A stretch of DNA of 64,000 nt from Sulfitobacter sp. EhC04 (lineage in GTDB: Bacteria; Pseudomonadota; Alphaproteobacteria; Rhodobacterales; Rhodobacteraceae). The notes beneath the pieces were generated by a model. That model made no database searches. It had not been told where the DNA came from and saw only the letters and a program-made list of their open reading frames with translations. The DNA lies in the NCBI RefSeq assembly GCF_001650875.1, contig NZ_LXYI01000023.1, positions 124,001 through 188,000 of the forward strand, read 5' to 3'. Every line of letters starts with the position of its first letter. The first letter of the stretch is position 1. Position numbers and translations under genes: made by a program. Shown here in pieces: positions 26,553 to 35,381 of this stretch.

Positions 26553-27256
26553 GTGCATTTTTCGAAATCAAGAATCTTGAAGCCGGGTATGGCAACAGCA
26601 AGGTGCTTTTTGATGTTTCCCTCAAGATTGCCGAAGGCGAATTCGTTACCCTGATGGGGCGCAACGGCATGGGAAAATCGACGACCATTCGTTCAATCAT
26701 GGGTATCCTCAAGCCGACTGCCGGAGAGATATATCATGACGGCACCCGCATTGACGGGCTTGCATCGCACAAGATCGCTAAGCGCGGAATAGGGTTTGTT
26801 CCTGAAGGCCGACACATATTTCCCAATCTGTCTGTTCGTGAAAACCTTTTGATGGCCCAAATCAAACGGGGTTCCGCGAATGAGTGGGATGTTGACAGCG
26901 TCTTTGACTTTTTCCCTCGGCTGGCCGAGCGGATGTCGAACGGAGGCGACCAACTCTCTGGCGGCGAACAACAGATGCTGGCGATCGGGAGAGCCTTGAT
27001 GACCAACCCGTATTTGCTCATTCTCGATGAGGCGACCGAAGGTCTGGCCCCTATTATCCGGGACGAGATATGGGACCAGCTTGGCAAACTCAAAGCCATG
27101 GGTGTTTCCATCCTGATCGTAGACAAGGAGTTGGATGCGCTTTCAGAGTTGGCAGACCATCACTTTATCATAGAGAAGGGTGAAATTGTCTGGCAGGGGG
27201 ACAATCAAGCGCTGATGTCGAACCCTGCAATTCATGAAAAGTTTCTCGGGGTCTAG
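26549..27256 (+). CDS. livF: ABC transporter ATP-binding protein, LivF type
   Basis: A 235-residue ATPase with Walker A GRNGMGKST, signature LSGGEQQMLAIGRAL and Walker B LLILDEATEGLAPIIRDE, all LivF-type. It is the last gene of the operon. The next gene, a dienelactone hydrolase, is 118 bases downstream, separated by a perfect 18-bp palindrome. Confidence 0.93.
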   Translation: MSAFFEIKNLEAGYGNSKVLFDVSLKIAEGEFVTLMGRNGMGKSTTIRSIMGILKPTAGEIYHDGTRIDGLASHKIAKRGIGFVPEGRHIFPNLSVRENLLMAQIKRGSANEWDVDSVFDFFPRLAERMSNGGDQLSGGEQQMLAIGRALMTNPYLLILDEATEGLAPIIRDEIWDQLGKLKAMGVSILIVDKELDALSELADHHFIIEKGEIVWQGDNQALMSNPAIHEKFLGV

Positions 27257-27298
27257 AAAGCGTTGATCTGGTCCGCCCGACAGGTGGGCAGATGCATG

Positions 27299-27316
27299 AT
27301 GCGATCCGGATCGCAT
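27299..27316. promoter_or_regulatory. Perfect 18-bp palindrome
   Basis: ATGCGATCC followed directly by its complement GGATCGCAT, between LivF and the dienelactone hydrolase. No T run follows, so it is more likely an operator, or a transcript stem that protects an end, than an intrinsic terminator. Confidence 0.5.
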
Positions 27317-27374
27317 GAGCCATCCCATTTCAGGGCTGCCGATAGATATGTGTAACTAAAAAGGAGGTTTCGCA

Positions 27375-28091
27375 ATGATTGAGATTGAACTGCTGGTGTA
27401 TAAGGTCGGTGACATGGAATTTGAGGGTCGGGTGATCCGTGATGCCGAAATAGCGGACCCGAGACCCGGCATCATGCTTGCGCATGCTTTCTTTGGCCTG
27501 GGCGCGCAGGAAATTGAACACGCAAAGCGGTTGGCGCAACTGGGCTACGTCGTTTTCGCCTGTGATTATTATGGCCGCGGACGGACACCTGAAACGTCGG
27601 ATGACGCTTTCGCGCGGATGACCGAGATGAACGATGACCGTCCGGCGCTTGCGGCGCGGATGGCAACGGCGCTCGATACATTCAAGACACTTCCCTTTGT
27701 GAAGGCTGACAAGATTGCGGCGGTAGGGTTTTGTTTTGGCGGCAAGGCTGTGCTGGATCTGGCGCGTTCCGGAGCGGACTTTAAGGCTGCAATATCTCTG
27801 CATGGCGTCTACGACGCGCCCTCTGACGACAGGAACAAGATGAAGAGTGCAGTCCTTGTTCTGCACGGATGGAATGACCCCTTGGCGCCCCCTGATGCAG
27901 TGGTGGCATTGTCTCATGAACTTGAAGCGACCTGTGAGGATTGGCAGACCGTCATGTTTGGCGATACGAGTCACGCCTTTACGAACCCCGGCGCGAATGC
28001 CGCGGAAAACGGAATGCTGTTCAACAGTCGCGCGACAAAGCGGTCCTGGATGGTGATCGACGACTATCTTGAAGAGAAATTCAGCGATTGA
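27375..28091 (+). CDS. Dienelactone hydrolase family protein
   Basis: A 238-residue alpha/beta hydrolase of the DLH family. The nucleophile is the cysteine in VGFCFGGKAVL (about residue 120), the acid lies in HGWNDPLAPP, and the histidine in DTSHAF. A strong AAGGAGG lies 7 bases before the ATG. Family members hydrolyse dienelactone in modified ortho cleavage, but many have broader esterase or thioesterase activity. Here, next to gentisate dioxygenase, it could open a lactone or hydrolyse gentisyl-CoA; the second idea would supply a missing step but is speculation. Confidence 0.88.
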   Translation: MIEIELLVYKVGDMEFEGRVIRDAEIADPRPGIMLAHAFFGLGAQEIEHAKRLAQLGYVVFACDYYGRGRTPETSDDAFARMTEMNDDRPALAARMATALDTFKTLPFVKADKIAAVGFCFGGKAVLDLARSGADFKAAISLHGVYDAPSDDRNKMKSAVLVLHGWNDPLAPPDAVVALSHELEATCEDWQTVMFGDTSHAFTNPGANAAENGMLFNSRATKRSWMVIDDYLEEKFSD

Positions 28092-28271
28092 GAGATCGCC
28101 GTTCGGGCGCGTTTCGTCACCGTATGTCTCCGCCTCAGAAACGGTCGCGCTCGTCCGGAACCTGATCCCGTGTGGCGAGTGGTTGCCGGTGCTCGAAAAA
28201 CGAAAATAAGACTTATACGGATAAAATATGCGGCTGGAATGACTGTCTGGCCGCGCTTTTTCGGACGAGTT

Positions 28272-28308
28272 TTCACAATTTTATCCCTATTATAAAGGAT
28301 ATTGTGAA
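28272..28308. promoter_or_regulatory. Inverted repeat TTCACAAT-N21-ATTGTGAA
   Basis: Perfect 8-bp arms, just upstream of the -35 element of the gentisate promoter. Part of the inner sequence (ATCC/GGAT) is also complementary. Candidate binding site for the MarR protein or for an unseen activator. Confidence 0.5.
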
Positions 28309-28332
28309 GATTCTCGAATATCTGGAAGTCTC

Positions 28333-28361
28333 TTGTGAATCATGGAAAATTCCTATATAGT
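28333..28361 (+). promoter_or_regulatory. Gentisate operon promoter
   Basis: TTGTGA (28333-28338) and TATAGT (28356-28361) separated by 17 bases. The predicted start, near 28368, falls in the palindrome CGTATACG (28363-28370), a likely repressor site. Confidence 0.6.
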
Positions 28362-28397
28362 GCGTATACGTCGTAAAGGGAATGTTAGGAGATACCG

Positions 28398-29429
28398 ATG
28401 CTAAACCTTCCAACTGACTATTCTGAACAACTCGACGATTTGAATTTGCGCGCGCTTTGGGGGCCGCAGCTCAAGTCCTTGATGCCGGGCATTCGTCCGC
28501 AGCCGGGGACGCAAGGCGCCCACTGGAAGTATCGCGATGTCCGGCCTCAACTGCTGCGCGCGACCGAGTTGACGACCGCCGAGAACGCCGAGCGCAGAGT
28601 GCTTGCGCTGGTCAATCCGGGTTTCGGGGCGATGCCCGTTTCCGCGGCCACACCGACGATTTTCCTAGGATTGCAGATTATTCTTCCTGGTGAGTGGGCA
28701 CCCAAGCATCGCCATTCGCCGACCGCAGCCCGGATCATTGTCGAAGGGGAGGGGGCCTACACCACCGTCGAGAACTCGAAGGTCAGGATGGTGGAGGGCG
28801 ACGTCGTTCTTACTCCGACCTACCACTGGCATGAGCATGGCCATGAAGGCAAAGAGCCAATGGTGTGGCTGGATGTGCTGGACATTCCGATCACCGTTGC
28901 CGTCGGCGAAGCCGCGTTCGAACCCGGTGGCGGTGTCGTGACCGGCACAAACCAGAACGACAAGTCGGCGACAGTTTATACTTGCCCCGGCATCATTCCC
29001 TACCGATCCCCCTCGGAAAAACGGCCCGAGTATCCAATGTTCCGGTACGAATGGAAGCGGGTCCGTGCGGCGCTTGACACCGTCGCTGCCTACGCTGGCC
29101 GGGATGAGCCGATCCATATGATGTATGTGAACCCCGAAACAGGCGAAAATCTTTTGAAGCCCTTTGACTTCTCTGCGCGCCTGCTGCGTCCCGGCGAGAC
29201 AGTAGAGCCCAAGATTACATCCGCGACATCCGCGCTTTTGGTGCAGGGTGGAAAGGGAGAGTCCGAAATTGACGGTAAGGTTTTTTCCTGGGAACAGCGG
29301 GATTCGCTCGCGGTTCCTTGTTTCAGCCGTGTCCGTCATACCAACACGTCTTCCTCGGCACCGGCCTACTTGCTGCAAGTTGACGATGCGCCGCTGATGC
29401 ACAAGCTCGGCTATTATCAGGAGGTTTGA
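28398..29429 (+). CDS. Gentisate 1,2-dioxygenase
   Basis: A 343-residue double-cupin ring-cleaving dioxygenase. The first cupin carries GEWAPKHRHSPTAARIIVEG (about residues 98-117), with the HxH iron ligands, and the third His in TYHWHEHGHEG. The second cupin is degenerate, as usual. The enzyme opens gentisate between C1 and C2 with Fe(II) and O2 to maleylpyruvate. AGGAG precedes the ATG. It is followed by an FAH-family hydrolase that would split the ring-opened product. The related 1-hydroxy-2-naphthoate dioxygenases share the fold, so another 2-hydroxy-aromatic acid remains possible. Confidence 0.88.
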   Translation: MLNLPTDYSEQLDDLNLRALWGPQLKSLMPGIRPQPGTQGAHWKYRDVRPQLLRATELTTAENAERRVLALVNPGFGAMPVSAATPTIFLGLQIILPGEWAPKHRHSPTAARIIVEGEGAYTTVENSKVRMVEGDVVLTPTYHWHEHGHEGKEPMVWLDVLDIPITVAVGEAAFEPGGGVVTGTNQNDKSATVYTCPGIIPYRSPSEKRPEYPMFRYEWKRVRAALDTVAAYAGRDEPIHMMYVNPETGENLLKPFDFSARLLRPGETVEPKITSATSALLVQGGKGESEIDGKVFSWEQRDSLAVPCFSRVRHTNTSSSAPAYLLQVDDAPLMHKLGYYQEV

Positions 29430-29458
29430 AACTTGGTTTTCACGGGAGGTAAATTGCG

Positions 29459-30334
29459 ATGAAACTCTGTCATTTTGGTCCTGGTCGATTGGGCTTGGTT
29501 GACGGCAAGGTCGTCAAGGACGTATCGGCCGCTTTGGATGTTTTGCCAGCCCAGCGTTGGCCGTATTCATCGGGCGATCCCTTGATTGAACATCTCGATT
29601 TGCTGAGGCCGCGCGTTACGCAAGTTGCACCACAAAGCAAAGAGTATTTGATCGACGACGTCGATCTTTACAGCCCGATCACGTCGCCATCCAAGGTTAT
29701 GGCGGTTCCGGCGAACTATCGGAAACATGTTGAAATCGACGTGATGACTGACAAGGGGGTCGACCAGGGAGTACACGCCAAGCAACTGCAAGGTGTGGAC
29801 CGTCCGGTAGAAACCTATGGCGTGTTTCTGAAGGCGAATTCCTCTATCCACGGCGCATCCCAGGGCATAGTGCGGGCGTTGCCTGATCGTAGAACCGACC
29901 ACGAAGCCGAGCTTTGCGTTGTAATCGGGCGGGAATGCAGGTCCGCGAGCCGCAAAGATGCCATGAGCTATGTCGCGGGCTACCTGATGGGGCTTGATAT
30001 GACAGTTCGGGGCGCCGAGGATCGCAGCTATCGCAAGTCCGCTGATGGCTATACTGTCTTGGGGCCCTACTTTGTCACGGCTGACGAAGTCGAAGACCCG
30101 ACCAAGATTGACATCTGGCTGAATGTGAACGGTGCCCCCAGGCAAAATTCGTCGGTCGGCGCAATGACCGTTGATATTCCGGATCTTATCGCCTTCGCAT
30201 CGGCCTTTTATACTCTGAAGCCTGGTGACATTATCATGACAGGCACGCCGGAAGGGGTCGGGCCTGTTGAAAGCGGTGATGTCATCACGGTTGGGGGGTC
30301 TGGACTTGGCTCCATGGATGTGAAAATCAGCTAG
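29459..30334 (+). CDS. Fumarylacetoacetate hydrolase family protein (maleyl/fumarylpyruvate hydrolase)
   Basis: A 291-residue FAH-fold hydrolase. The core begins at KVMAVPANYRKHVE; metal ligands lie in the DHEAELCVVIG segment (E-x-E) and GLDMTVRG, and the terminal motif is IIMTGTPEGVGPV. It should split maleyl- or fumarylpyruvate to pyruvate and maleate or fumarate. GGGAGG before the ATG supports the start. No maleylpyruvate isomerase is in the window, so direct hydrolysis to maleate, or an isomerase elsewhere, must be assumed. Co-transcribed with gentisate dioxygenase 29 bases upstream. Confidence 0.88.
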   Translation: MKLCHFGPGRLGLVDGKVVKDVSAALDVLPAQRWPYSSGDPLIEHLDLLRPRVTQVAPQSKEYLIDDVDLYSPITSPSKVMAVPANYRKHVEIDVMTDKGVDQGVHAKQLQGVDRPVETYGVFLKANSSIHGASQGIVRALPDRRTDHEAELCVVIGRECRSASRKDAMSYVAGYLMGLDMTVRGAEDRSYRKSADGYTVLGPYFVTADEVEDPTKIDIWLNVNGAPRQNSSVGAMTVDIPDLIAFASAFYTLKPGDIIMTGTPEGVGPVESGDVITVGGSGLGSMDVKIS

Positions 30335-30367
30335 ATGCCATAGAGGTAGGCGGATTGTGTTGTTGTC

Positions 30368-30829
30368 ATGACTGAAGAATTGAATGGCGAATTTCAAGAC
30401 TTATGGGATATGCCCAGTTTTCTGTTCCGGGTTCTTGAAAACAAATCGAACGCGCTGTTTCAAAATTTGACGGTTGGGATAAATCTCACAACCAGACAAT
30501 TCGGTGTCCTATTCATTCTTGCGAAGTACGGTTCGATTTCCCAGATTGAGCTCTCGGACCGCGTTTCCTCCGATAAAAGTACAGTCGGGGAGATGGTTGC
30601 ACGAATGGTACAGCGACGGTTGCTGACCCGCACTCAGGGAGAAGATAAGCGCGCTGTCATGATCTCTATTACAGATGAGGGGCGAGAACTTGTAGCGCAG
30701 GTGTCGCCACTGGTATCGAGCATCCAGCGTACAGTTCTAGAGAACCTTCCTGAAGAATATCAGCCACTATTTGTTAAGTGTTTGAAGATATTGGCAGAAT
30801 CTAATTTCGAGTCGTCCCCTCGTCAATGA
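30368..30829 (+). CDS. MarR family transcriptional regulator
   Basis: A 153-residue winged-helix protein. The helix-turn-helix is SQIELSDRVSSDKSTVGEMVARMVQRRLL and the wing is TQGEDKRAVMISITDEGREL (each seen in parts), typical of MarR repressors of aromatic catabolism. It is the last gene of the gentisate operon, 33 bases after the hydrolase. I found no clear ribosome site. It is the natural candidate to bind the inverted repeats before gentisate dioxygenase, with an aromatic acid or CoA ester as inducer. Confidence 0.9.
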   Translation: MTEELNGEFQDLWDMPSFLFRVLENKSNALFQNLTVGINLTTRQFGVLFILAKYGSISQIELSDRVSSDKSTVGEMVARMVQRRLLTRTQGEDKRAVMISITDEGRELVAQVSPLVSSIQRTVLENLPEEYQPLFVKCLKILAESNFESSPRQ

Positions 30830-31173
30830 GAGGCCCCATTGCAAAGCTGAAGCGTTTAGCGTTAATCCTGAATCGCCTAACACTTCCTAGAAATTATTAG
30901 TATTCACGCGTTGAGCGATTAAAGGCCGGACGCAGCAATGGAATAAACTGGCTTGCCAGCAAACCGCGTCTATTCTTGCGGACATCGGTGACCAGAGATG
31001 CATTCTTGTGGATATCAGAAATTTAAGCATGGATCGAGATTGCCCAGATGAAAAGAGATTTACCATTTTTGAGTTCTTTATAACCAATACGGCTATTTAT
31101 TTGGACGTTCGTCACTATGGTCGGAACTATTCATGATCGTCATCCTGGATTGAGCCATCAACCCCCCCCTTAC
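30830..31173. other. Gap between MarR and LysR genes
   Basis: A 344-base AT-rich stretch between convergent genes. No gene, clear terminator or recognisable mobile-element motif is seen. Confidence 0.5.
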
Positions 31174-32076
31174 TCAAAAACGACTGATCGCGGTGATGAT
31201 CTTGTCTTTCATCCAGGCGAGTCCGGGGTCGGCCACGAAGGCGTCGGCCCAGAACAAGCGGACGTCGATATCTGCCATCTCGAAGGGGAGCACGGCAAAG
31301 TCCAGTGCATGATGCTTGGCGAATGATAAGGCGATCCGGGATGGCACTGTAACGACCATATTTGTGTTCTCTATGGCGCTTGGAACGCTGGAGTAATGTG
31401 CGACCCGAAGCCCAACCTTTCGTTCAGGTAGTTTTTCGCGCATGAGTATTTCACTGGCGTTATGGTAGCTTGTCGGTGAAATCACTTCGACATGCGAACA
31501 GTTCAAATAGGTCTCAAGCGTAACGCCATTGGCCAAGTATTCGTTGTTGCGTGAGAACATGCAAACGTAAGATTCATCGAATAGATGGGCATTTGGATTG
31601 TTGCTGACGAGTGTCGGCAAATATCCAACGACGAAATCAATCTGGTTTGTTCGGAGCGCTTGCTCCAGATCAATTGTGTCCAGCGCTCGGGTCTCAATGA
31701 CGATGTTGGGAGCTTCGTGATGCATGCATTGCAGAAGGGCGGGAATGAACTGCGTTTCGCCAATGTCTGACATGGCAATGCGCACCGTCCGATGCGACGA
31801 TGCAGGATCAAATGTCCCGATGTTGGACATAGCGAGATCCAAGGTTTCGAGAGCGGGCATGACCTTCTCGTAGAAGCCTTTTGAAAACGAGGTCGGCACC
31901 ATGCCGTCGCGACTTCGCACGAAGAGCGGATCGCCGGTTTGCTCGCGCGCTTGAGCCAGAAGATAGCTTGCAGCAGATTGCGATATTGAACAGCGCTGCG
32001 CCGCTATCGAAACGCTGCCTGTCTGATAAATCTGGCAGAATAATCGAAGCATGTGCAATCCGAGGTGGGCCTTCAT
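31174..32076 (-). CDS. LysR family transcriptional regulator
   Basis: A 300-residue LysR protein. The N-terminal helix-turn-helix is HMLRLFCQIYQTGSVSIAAQ then RCSISQSAASYLLAQAREQTG, and the effector domain begins at RTVRIAMSDIGETQFIPALL. It is divergent from the TRAP transporter operon, 175 bases away, and is its likely regulator, acting as an activator that responds to the transported acid. No clear T-N11-A box could be singled out between the genes. Confidence 0.92.
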   Translation of the reverse strand: MKAHLGLHMLRLFCQIYQTGSVSIAAQRCSISQSAASYLLAQAREQTGDPLFVRSRDGMVPTSFSKGFYEKVMPALETLDLAMSNIGTFDPASSHRTVRIAMSDIGETQFIPALLQCMHHEAPNIVIETRALDTIDLEQALRTNQIDFVVGYLPTLVSNNPNAHLFDESYVCMFSRNNEYLANGVTLETYLNCSHVEVISPTSYHNASEILMREKLPERKVGLRVAHYSSVPSAIENTNMVVTVPSRIALSFAKHHALDFAVLPFEMADIDVRLFWADAFVADPGLAWMKDKIITAISRF

Positions 32077-32251
32077 CGCATGGCTCCTCTTACAGCGATA
32101 ACTCCAGTTTTTCGATTTGTATCATGAGGCAAATCAATTGGCCAGATTTTGGTTTCTCTTCTAAGATCAAGTCATAGCAACAGGTCCATTGTTTTGGGGC
32201 TGGAGCAGTGCCCAGCACGTGCGGTTTGCTAAAATTGTCAGGGAGGACAAA

Positions 32252-33229
32252 ATGAATACTAAAATTGCCAGGGTGGCTTTCACGTCGATCGTGCTCGCGC
32301 TGCCAACATTTCATGCTGCCACAGCGCAAGAGAAAACACTTCGTGCTGTAAGCGCTTTTCCCACAGGATCTACTTTTCAACTGCCTTTCAAGGAATTTAT
32401 TGACGAAGTGAACGCAGCCGGCGATGGCTCACTTGCCATTACTTACGTTGGTGGCCCCGAGGCCATTCCCTCACTTGAAGTCGCGAATGCAGTATCTACA
32501 GGCGTGATCGACATCGCGCTTGTGCCGACCTCGTTCTACACCGCAGAACTGCCTGGTGCCGCGATGATCAAACTCGCTACGACGACCATGCCAGAGCAAC
32601 GGCAAAACGGTTGTTTTGAGTTGCTGGATACCCTTCATCAGGACGGCATGAATACCAAGTACCTTGGCCGTACCGGCGACTACGTTCAATTCCACCTCTA
32701 TCTTAATAAGAAGATTGAAGAACCAGACTTGAGTGGCCTCAACCTGCGAGTTGCCGCCACCTACCAGGCGCTGTTCGGTGAACTCGGGGCGAATATGGTC
32801 AATACACCTCCCGGTGACGTCTATTCGGCGCTGGAGCGTGGGACGGTCGATGGCTATGGCTGGCCTTCGCTCGGCATCTTTGACCTCGGTTGGGACGCCC
32901 ATACCAAGTATCGCGTTGATCCAGGTTTTTACATCGTCGATCTGAACTTTCTGGTCAATGCCGACACATGGAGTGCACTGTCAGATGAGCAGAAAGCGCT
33001 GCTGGAAAGCAAGATGATCGACATCGAAAGCGTAGAACAGGGCAATGCCGAAATCGTCGAGAAGGAACTGGCGCGCCAAGCGGAAGCAGGCATCGAGACC
33101 ATAGAGTTCCAAGGCGATGCGGGTAAAGTCTGGGAGACAACGGCAAGAGAGGCCGCAATCAAGGAGATTGCTGAAGCCGATCCCGAGGCTGTCGAAACCC
33201 TGCGTGGCTGTCTGATTCCGAACGAATGA
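32252..33229 (+). CDS. dctP: TRAP transporter substrate-binding protein, DctP type
   Basis: A 325-residue periplasmic protein with a signal peptide ending at AATAQ (about residue 25). The TRAP family core is visible in FNLRVAATYQ-like segment LSGLNLRVAATYQALFGELG and in DVYSALERGTVDGYGWP. The start is placed at 32252 (GGGAGG seven bases before) although the frame is open from 32189. It captures an organic acid and hands it to the DctQM membrane unit encoded directly downstream; substrate unknown, but aryl-2-hydroxy- or 2-oxo-acids fit the neighbours. Confidence 0.88.
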   Translation: MNTKIARVAFTSIVLALPTFHAATAQEKTLRAVSAFPTGSTFQLPFKEFIDEVNAAGDGSLAITYVGGPEAIPSLEVANAVSTGVIDIALVPTSFYTAELPGAAMIKLATTTMPEQRQNGCFELLDTLHQDGMNTKYLGRTGDYVQFHLYLNKKIEEPDLSGLNLRVAATYQALFGELGANMVNTPPGDVYSALERGTVDGYGWPSLGIFDLGWDAHTKYRVDPGFYIVDLNFLVNADTWSALSDEQKALLESKMIDIESVEQGNAEIVEKELARQAEAGIETIEFQGDAGKVWETTAREAAIKEIAEADPEAVETLRGCLIPNE

Positions 33230-33723
33230 TGGGACTCAGCCGCTTTTTTGATGCGGTGTTGGTGGCATCTGCAGTCGTTGCAGGTGCCATCTTCGCGGCG
33301 ATCACCTTGGCCGTGCCGGTTGATTCACTCGCGCGCAGCCTGTTTGCGAAGTCCCTGTTCGGAATCACCGATATGGTGGAATTCGGTCTCATGACTGCCG
33401 TTCTCTTGGCCGCCCCATGGGCACTTAGCACCGGAAGCCACGTGATGGTGGATCTCATAGTCTCGGCCACGACAGATCGCACGAAGCAAGCATTGCAACG
33501 CTTGACTAGCCTTATCGGGCTGGTCGTTTCGCTGATCATACTCTGGTATGCGACGGAAGCCATGGCATCTGCTTTTACGTCCGGGCGGATGGTCCGCAGA
33601 GTGCTGGTTTACCCGCAATTCTGGAACTTTGTGCCACTTAGCATCTGTTTTGCACTGATGTCGTGCGAGTTCTTCCGCCAGCTGGTTGCCGGACAACGCA
33701 AACGCCAAGGTTTGAGTATTTGA
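33226..33723 (+). CDS. dctQ: TRAP transporter small permease, DctQ type
   Basis: A 165-residue protein with four hydrophobic segments, as expected for DctQ, starting at SRFFDAVLVASAVVAGAIFAA. The second helix carries FGITDMVEFGLMTAVLLAAPWA, a typical DctQ pattern. It overlaps the DctP stop by four bases and ends one base before DctM. Confidence 0.88.
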   Translation: MMGLSRFFDAVLVASAVVAGAIFAAITLAVPVDSLARSLFAKSLFGITDMVEFGLMTAVLLAAPWALSTGSHVMVDLIVSATTDRTKQALQRLTSLIGLVVSLIILWYATEAMASAFTSGRMVRRVLVYPQFWNFVPLSICFALMSCEFFRQLVAGQRKRQGLSI

Positions 33724-33724
33724 T

Positions 33725-35038
33725 ATGGAATGGGTCACAATCTTCTTGTTGATGTTTGGTAGCCTCGTTGTGCTACTTGCGATCGGCCTTCCTGTTGCAT
33801 TTGCGTTTTTGACCGTCAACATCGTGGGTGCCTGGTTGGTGTTCGGCGGCGAGATGGGAATGATCCAGCTCGTTCGCAACTCGGTCAGTTCGCTGTCAAA
33901 CTTCACTCTCGTTCCGATCCCGCTCTTTATCCTGATGGGCGCGATCATGTTTCATAGTGGGGTCGCCCAACGAGCGATCGCGGCGATTGATGTGGCCATC
34001 CACAAAGTTCCGGCACGTCTGCCTGTCGTGACGGTCGCGGCAGGGACGGTATTTGCCGCGCTTTCCGGGTCTTCGATTGCCAATACCGCACTGCTGGGAA
34101 ACACGCTGCTTCCGGAGATGCTGCGGCGCGGTTACCATCCGACACTGGCAATGGGTCCGATCATGGCTTCGGGGGCCATTGCGATCCTGATCCCGCCGTC
34201 GGCGTTGGCTGTTCTTCTGGCAAGCCTTGCCAAAATCTCCGTCGCGCAACTACTGGTGGCCGGCATCATTCCCGCCTTGATCATGGCTGTCGGGTTCTTG
34301 TTCGTGATCTTTTATCAGGCGCTTCGGCACCCCGATCGGGTCCCGAACGACGCCCCGGTCGAAATGAGCATGCGCGAACGCTATCTGCCGTTGTTTCGTG
34401 ACGTTCTGCCGCTCGGCCTGATTTTGCTCGCCGTTGTCGGAACCTTGCTCGCCGGGATCGCGACACCGACAGAGTCGGCAGCCTTCGGGTGTATTGCCGC
34501 CGCAGTAACCTGCGTTTTCTACCGCAGCTTTACCTTGGCGATGTTGACAAAGGCGCTGCGCGAGACCGTATCGCTTTCGGCCGTAATCCTGTTCATCGTC
34601 GCTGCCAGCCAGACCTTCAGCCAGATCCTGTCTTTTTCTGGCGCGACTCAGCAGATCGTCGGCTACGTCTCGGATCTGAACGCGGGTCCGATGATTGTCC
34701 TGCTTGGCATCATTCTCATGCTGCTTTTTCTGGGGTGTTTTGTAGATCAGATCAGCATGATGATGCTGACTATTCCGCTGGTGTTCCCGATTGCGGAAAG
34801 TGCGGGGATCAACCTGGTGGTATTGGGAACCACCTATCTTCTAACCATGGAAGTCGCCCTGCTAACGCCGCCCTTCGGCTTGCTTCTGTTCGTGATGAAG
34901 TCCACGGCACCAACGTATATCACGACTCCTGATGTCTACAGGGCTGTTCTTCCTTTCCTGACCGTCAAATTGGCTGTGCTCGCAATTGTCATTGCACTTC
35001 CCGGCCTGGTGCTTTGGCTTCCAAACTTGATAGGATAA
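33725..35038 (+). CDS. dctM: TRAP transporter large permease, DctM type
   Basis: A 437-residue protein with about twelve transmembrane segments. Family marks include PIPLFILMGAIMFHSG, AGTVFAALSGSSIANTALLG and MASGAIAILIPPSALAVL. It is the sodium-driven transport subunit, working with DctQ and DctP. Its stop codon is directly followed by a truncated FAD-linked oxidase. Confidence 0.93.
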   Translation: MEWVTIFLLMFGSLVVLLAIGLPVAFAFLTVNIVGAWLVFGGEMGMIQLVRNSVSSLSNFTLVPIPLFILMGAIMFHSGVAQRAIAAIDVAIHKVPARLPVVTVAAGTVFAALSGSSIANTALLGNTLLPEMLRRGYHPTLAMGPIMASGAIAILIPPSALAVLLASLAKISVAQLLVAGIIPALIMAVGFLFVIFYQALRHPDRVPNDAPVEMSMRERYLPLFRDVLPLGLILLAVVGTLLAGIATPTESAAFGCIAAAVTCVFYRSFTLAMLTKALRETVSLSAVILFIVAASQTFSQILSFSGATQQIVGYVSDLNAGPMIVLLGIILMLLFLGCFVDQISMMMLTIPLVFPIAESAGINLVVLGTTYLLTMEVALLTPPFGLLLFVMKSTAPTYITTPDVYRAVLPFLTVKLAVLAIVIALPGLVLWLPNLIG

Positions 35039-35306
35039 TGGAGACAGTGACGTGCATATTCTTGTCTGGATGGGCGCGTTGTCGTTCCAGAAAGACCGGA
35101 TTGATGACCGGGTCCAAAAGTTCGTTCGAAAGTGGAAAGGGTCGGTTTCTGCCGAGATCGGTATCGGTCTCCAGAAGCGCAAGTTCCTGTCCTATTCGCG
35201 TTCTCCCGAGGAGCTTGGCGTCATGAAAACCGTCAGGCGAGCGCTCGGTCCAGACAACCCGATGAACCCCACGAAGATGTTCGAGCCCGAACAGCCGGGT
35301 CAATAA
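35034..35306 (+). pseudogene. C-terminal remnant of a GlcD-type FAD-linked oxidase
   Basis: The frame from 35034 reads GDSDVHILVW, the decayed counterpart of the GDGNxH motif, then GSVSAEIGIGLQKRKFLSYS and a segment ending GPDNPMNPTKMFEP. This is the C-terminal half of FAD-linked 2-hydroxyacid oxidases (D-lactate/glycolate type), where SAEHGIG and LNPGK are normal. The histidine of that motif is isoleucine here. The FAD-binding N-terminal domain and most of the middle are missing, and no usual start is present. Either deletion fused it to the TRAP operon, or only this end was ever brought in. Confidence 0.75.
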
Positions 35307-35309
35307 CAA

Positions 35310-35333
35310 CTATCAAATATTCCAATTTGATAG
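35310..35333. promoter_or_regulatory. Operator with 9-bp perfect arms before iorAB
   Basis: CTATCAAAT, a 6-base centre, then ATTTGATAG. The right arm contains TTGATA (35327-35332), a possible -35 element, with AT-rich TTAAAT about 19 bases downstream. A bound repressor would cover the promoter of the 1172-residue oxidoreductase gene. The MarR protein at 42928 is a candidate. Confidence 0.65.
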
Positions 35334-35381
35334 CCGCGCAAAATTAATCTTTTAAATATAGCACCAGGGTGAGGACTACGC

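Larger units (their letters stand above)
28092..28397. other. Regulatory region before gentisate dioxygenase
   Basis: A 306-base AT-rich gap with no gene. It holds a spaced inverted repeat (28272-28308), a good promoter (28333-28361) and a CGTATACG palindrome (28363-28370) at the expected transcription start. These are the likely sites for the MarR regulator encoded at the end of this operon. Confidence 0.6.
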
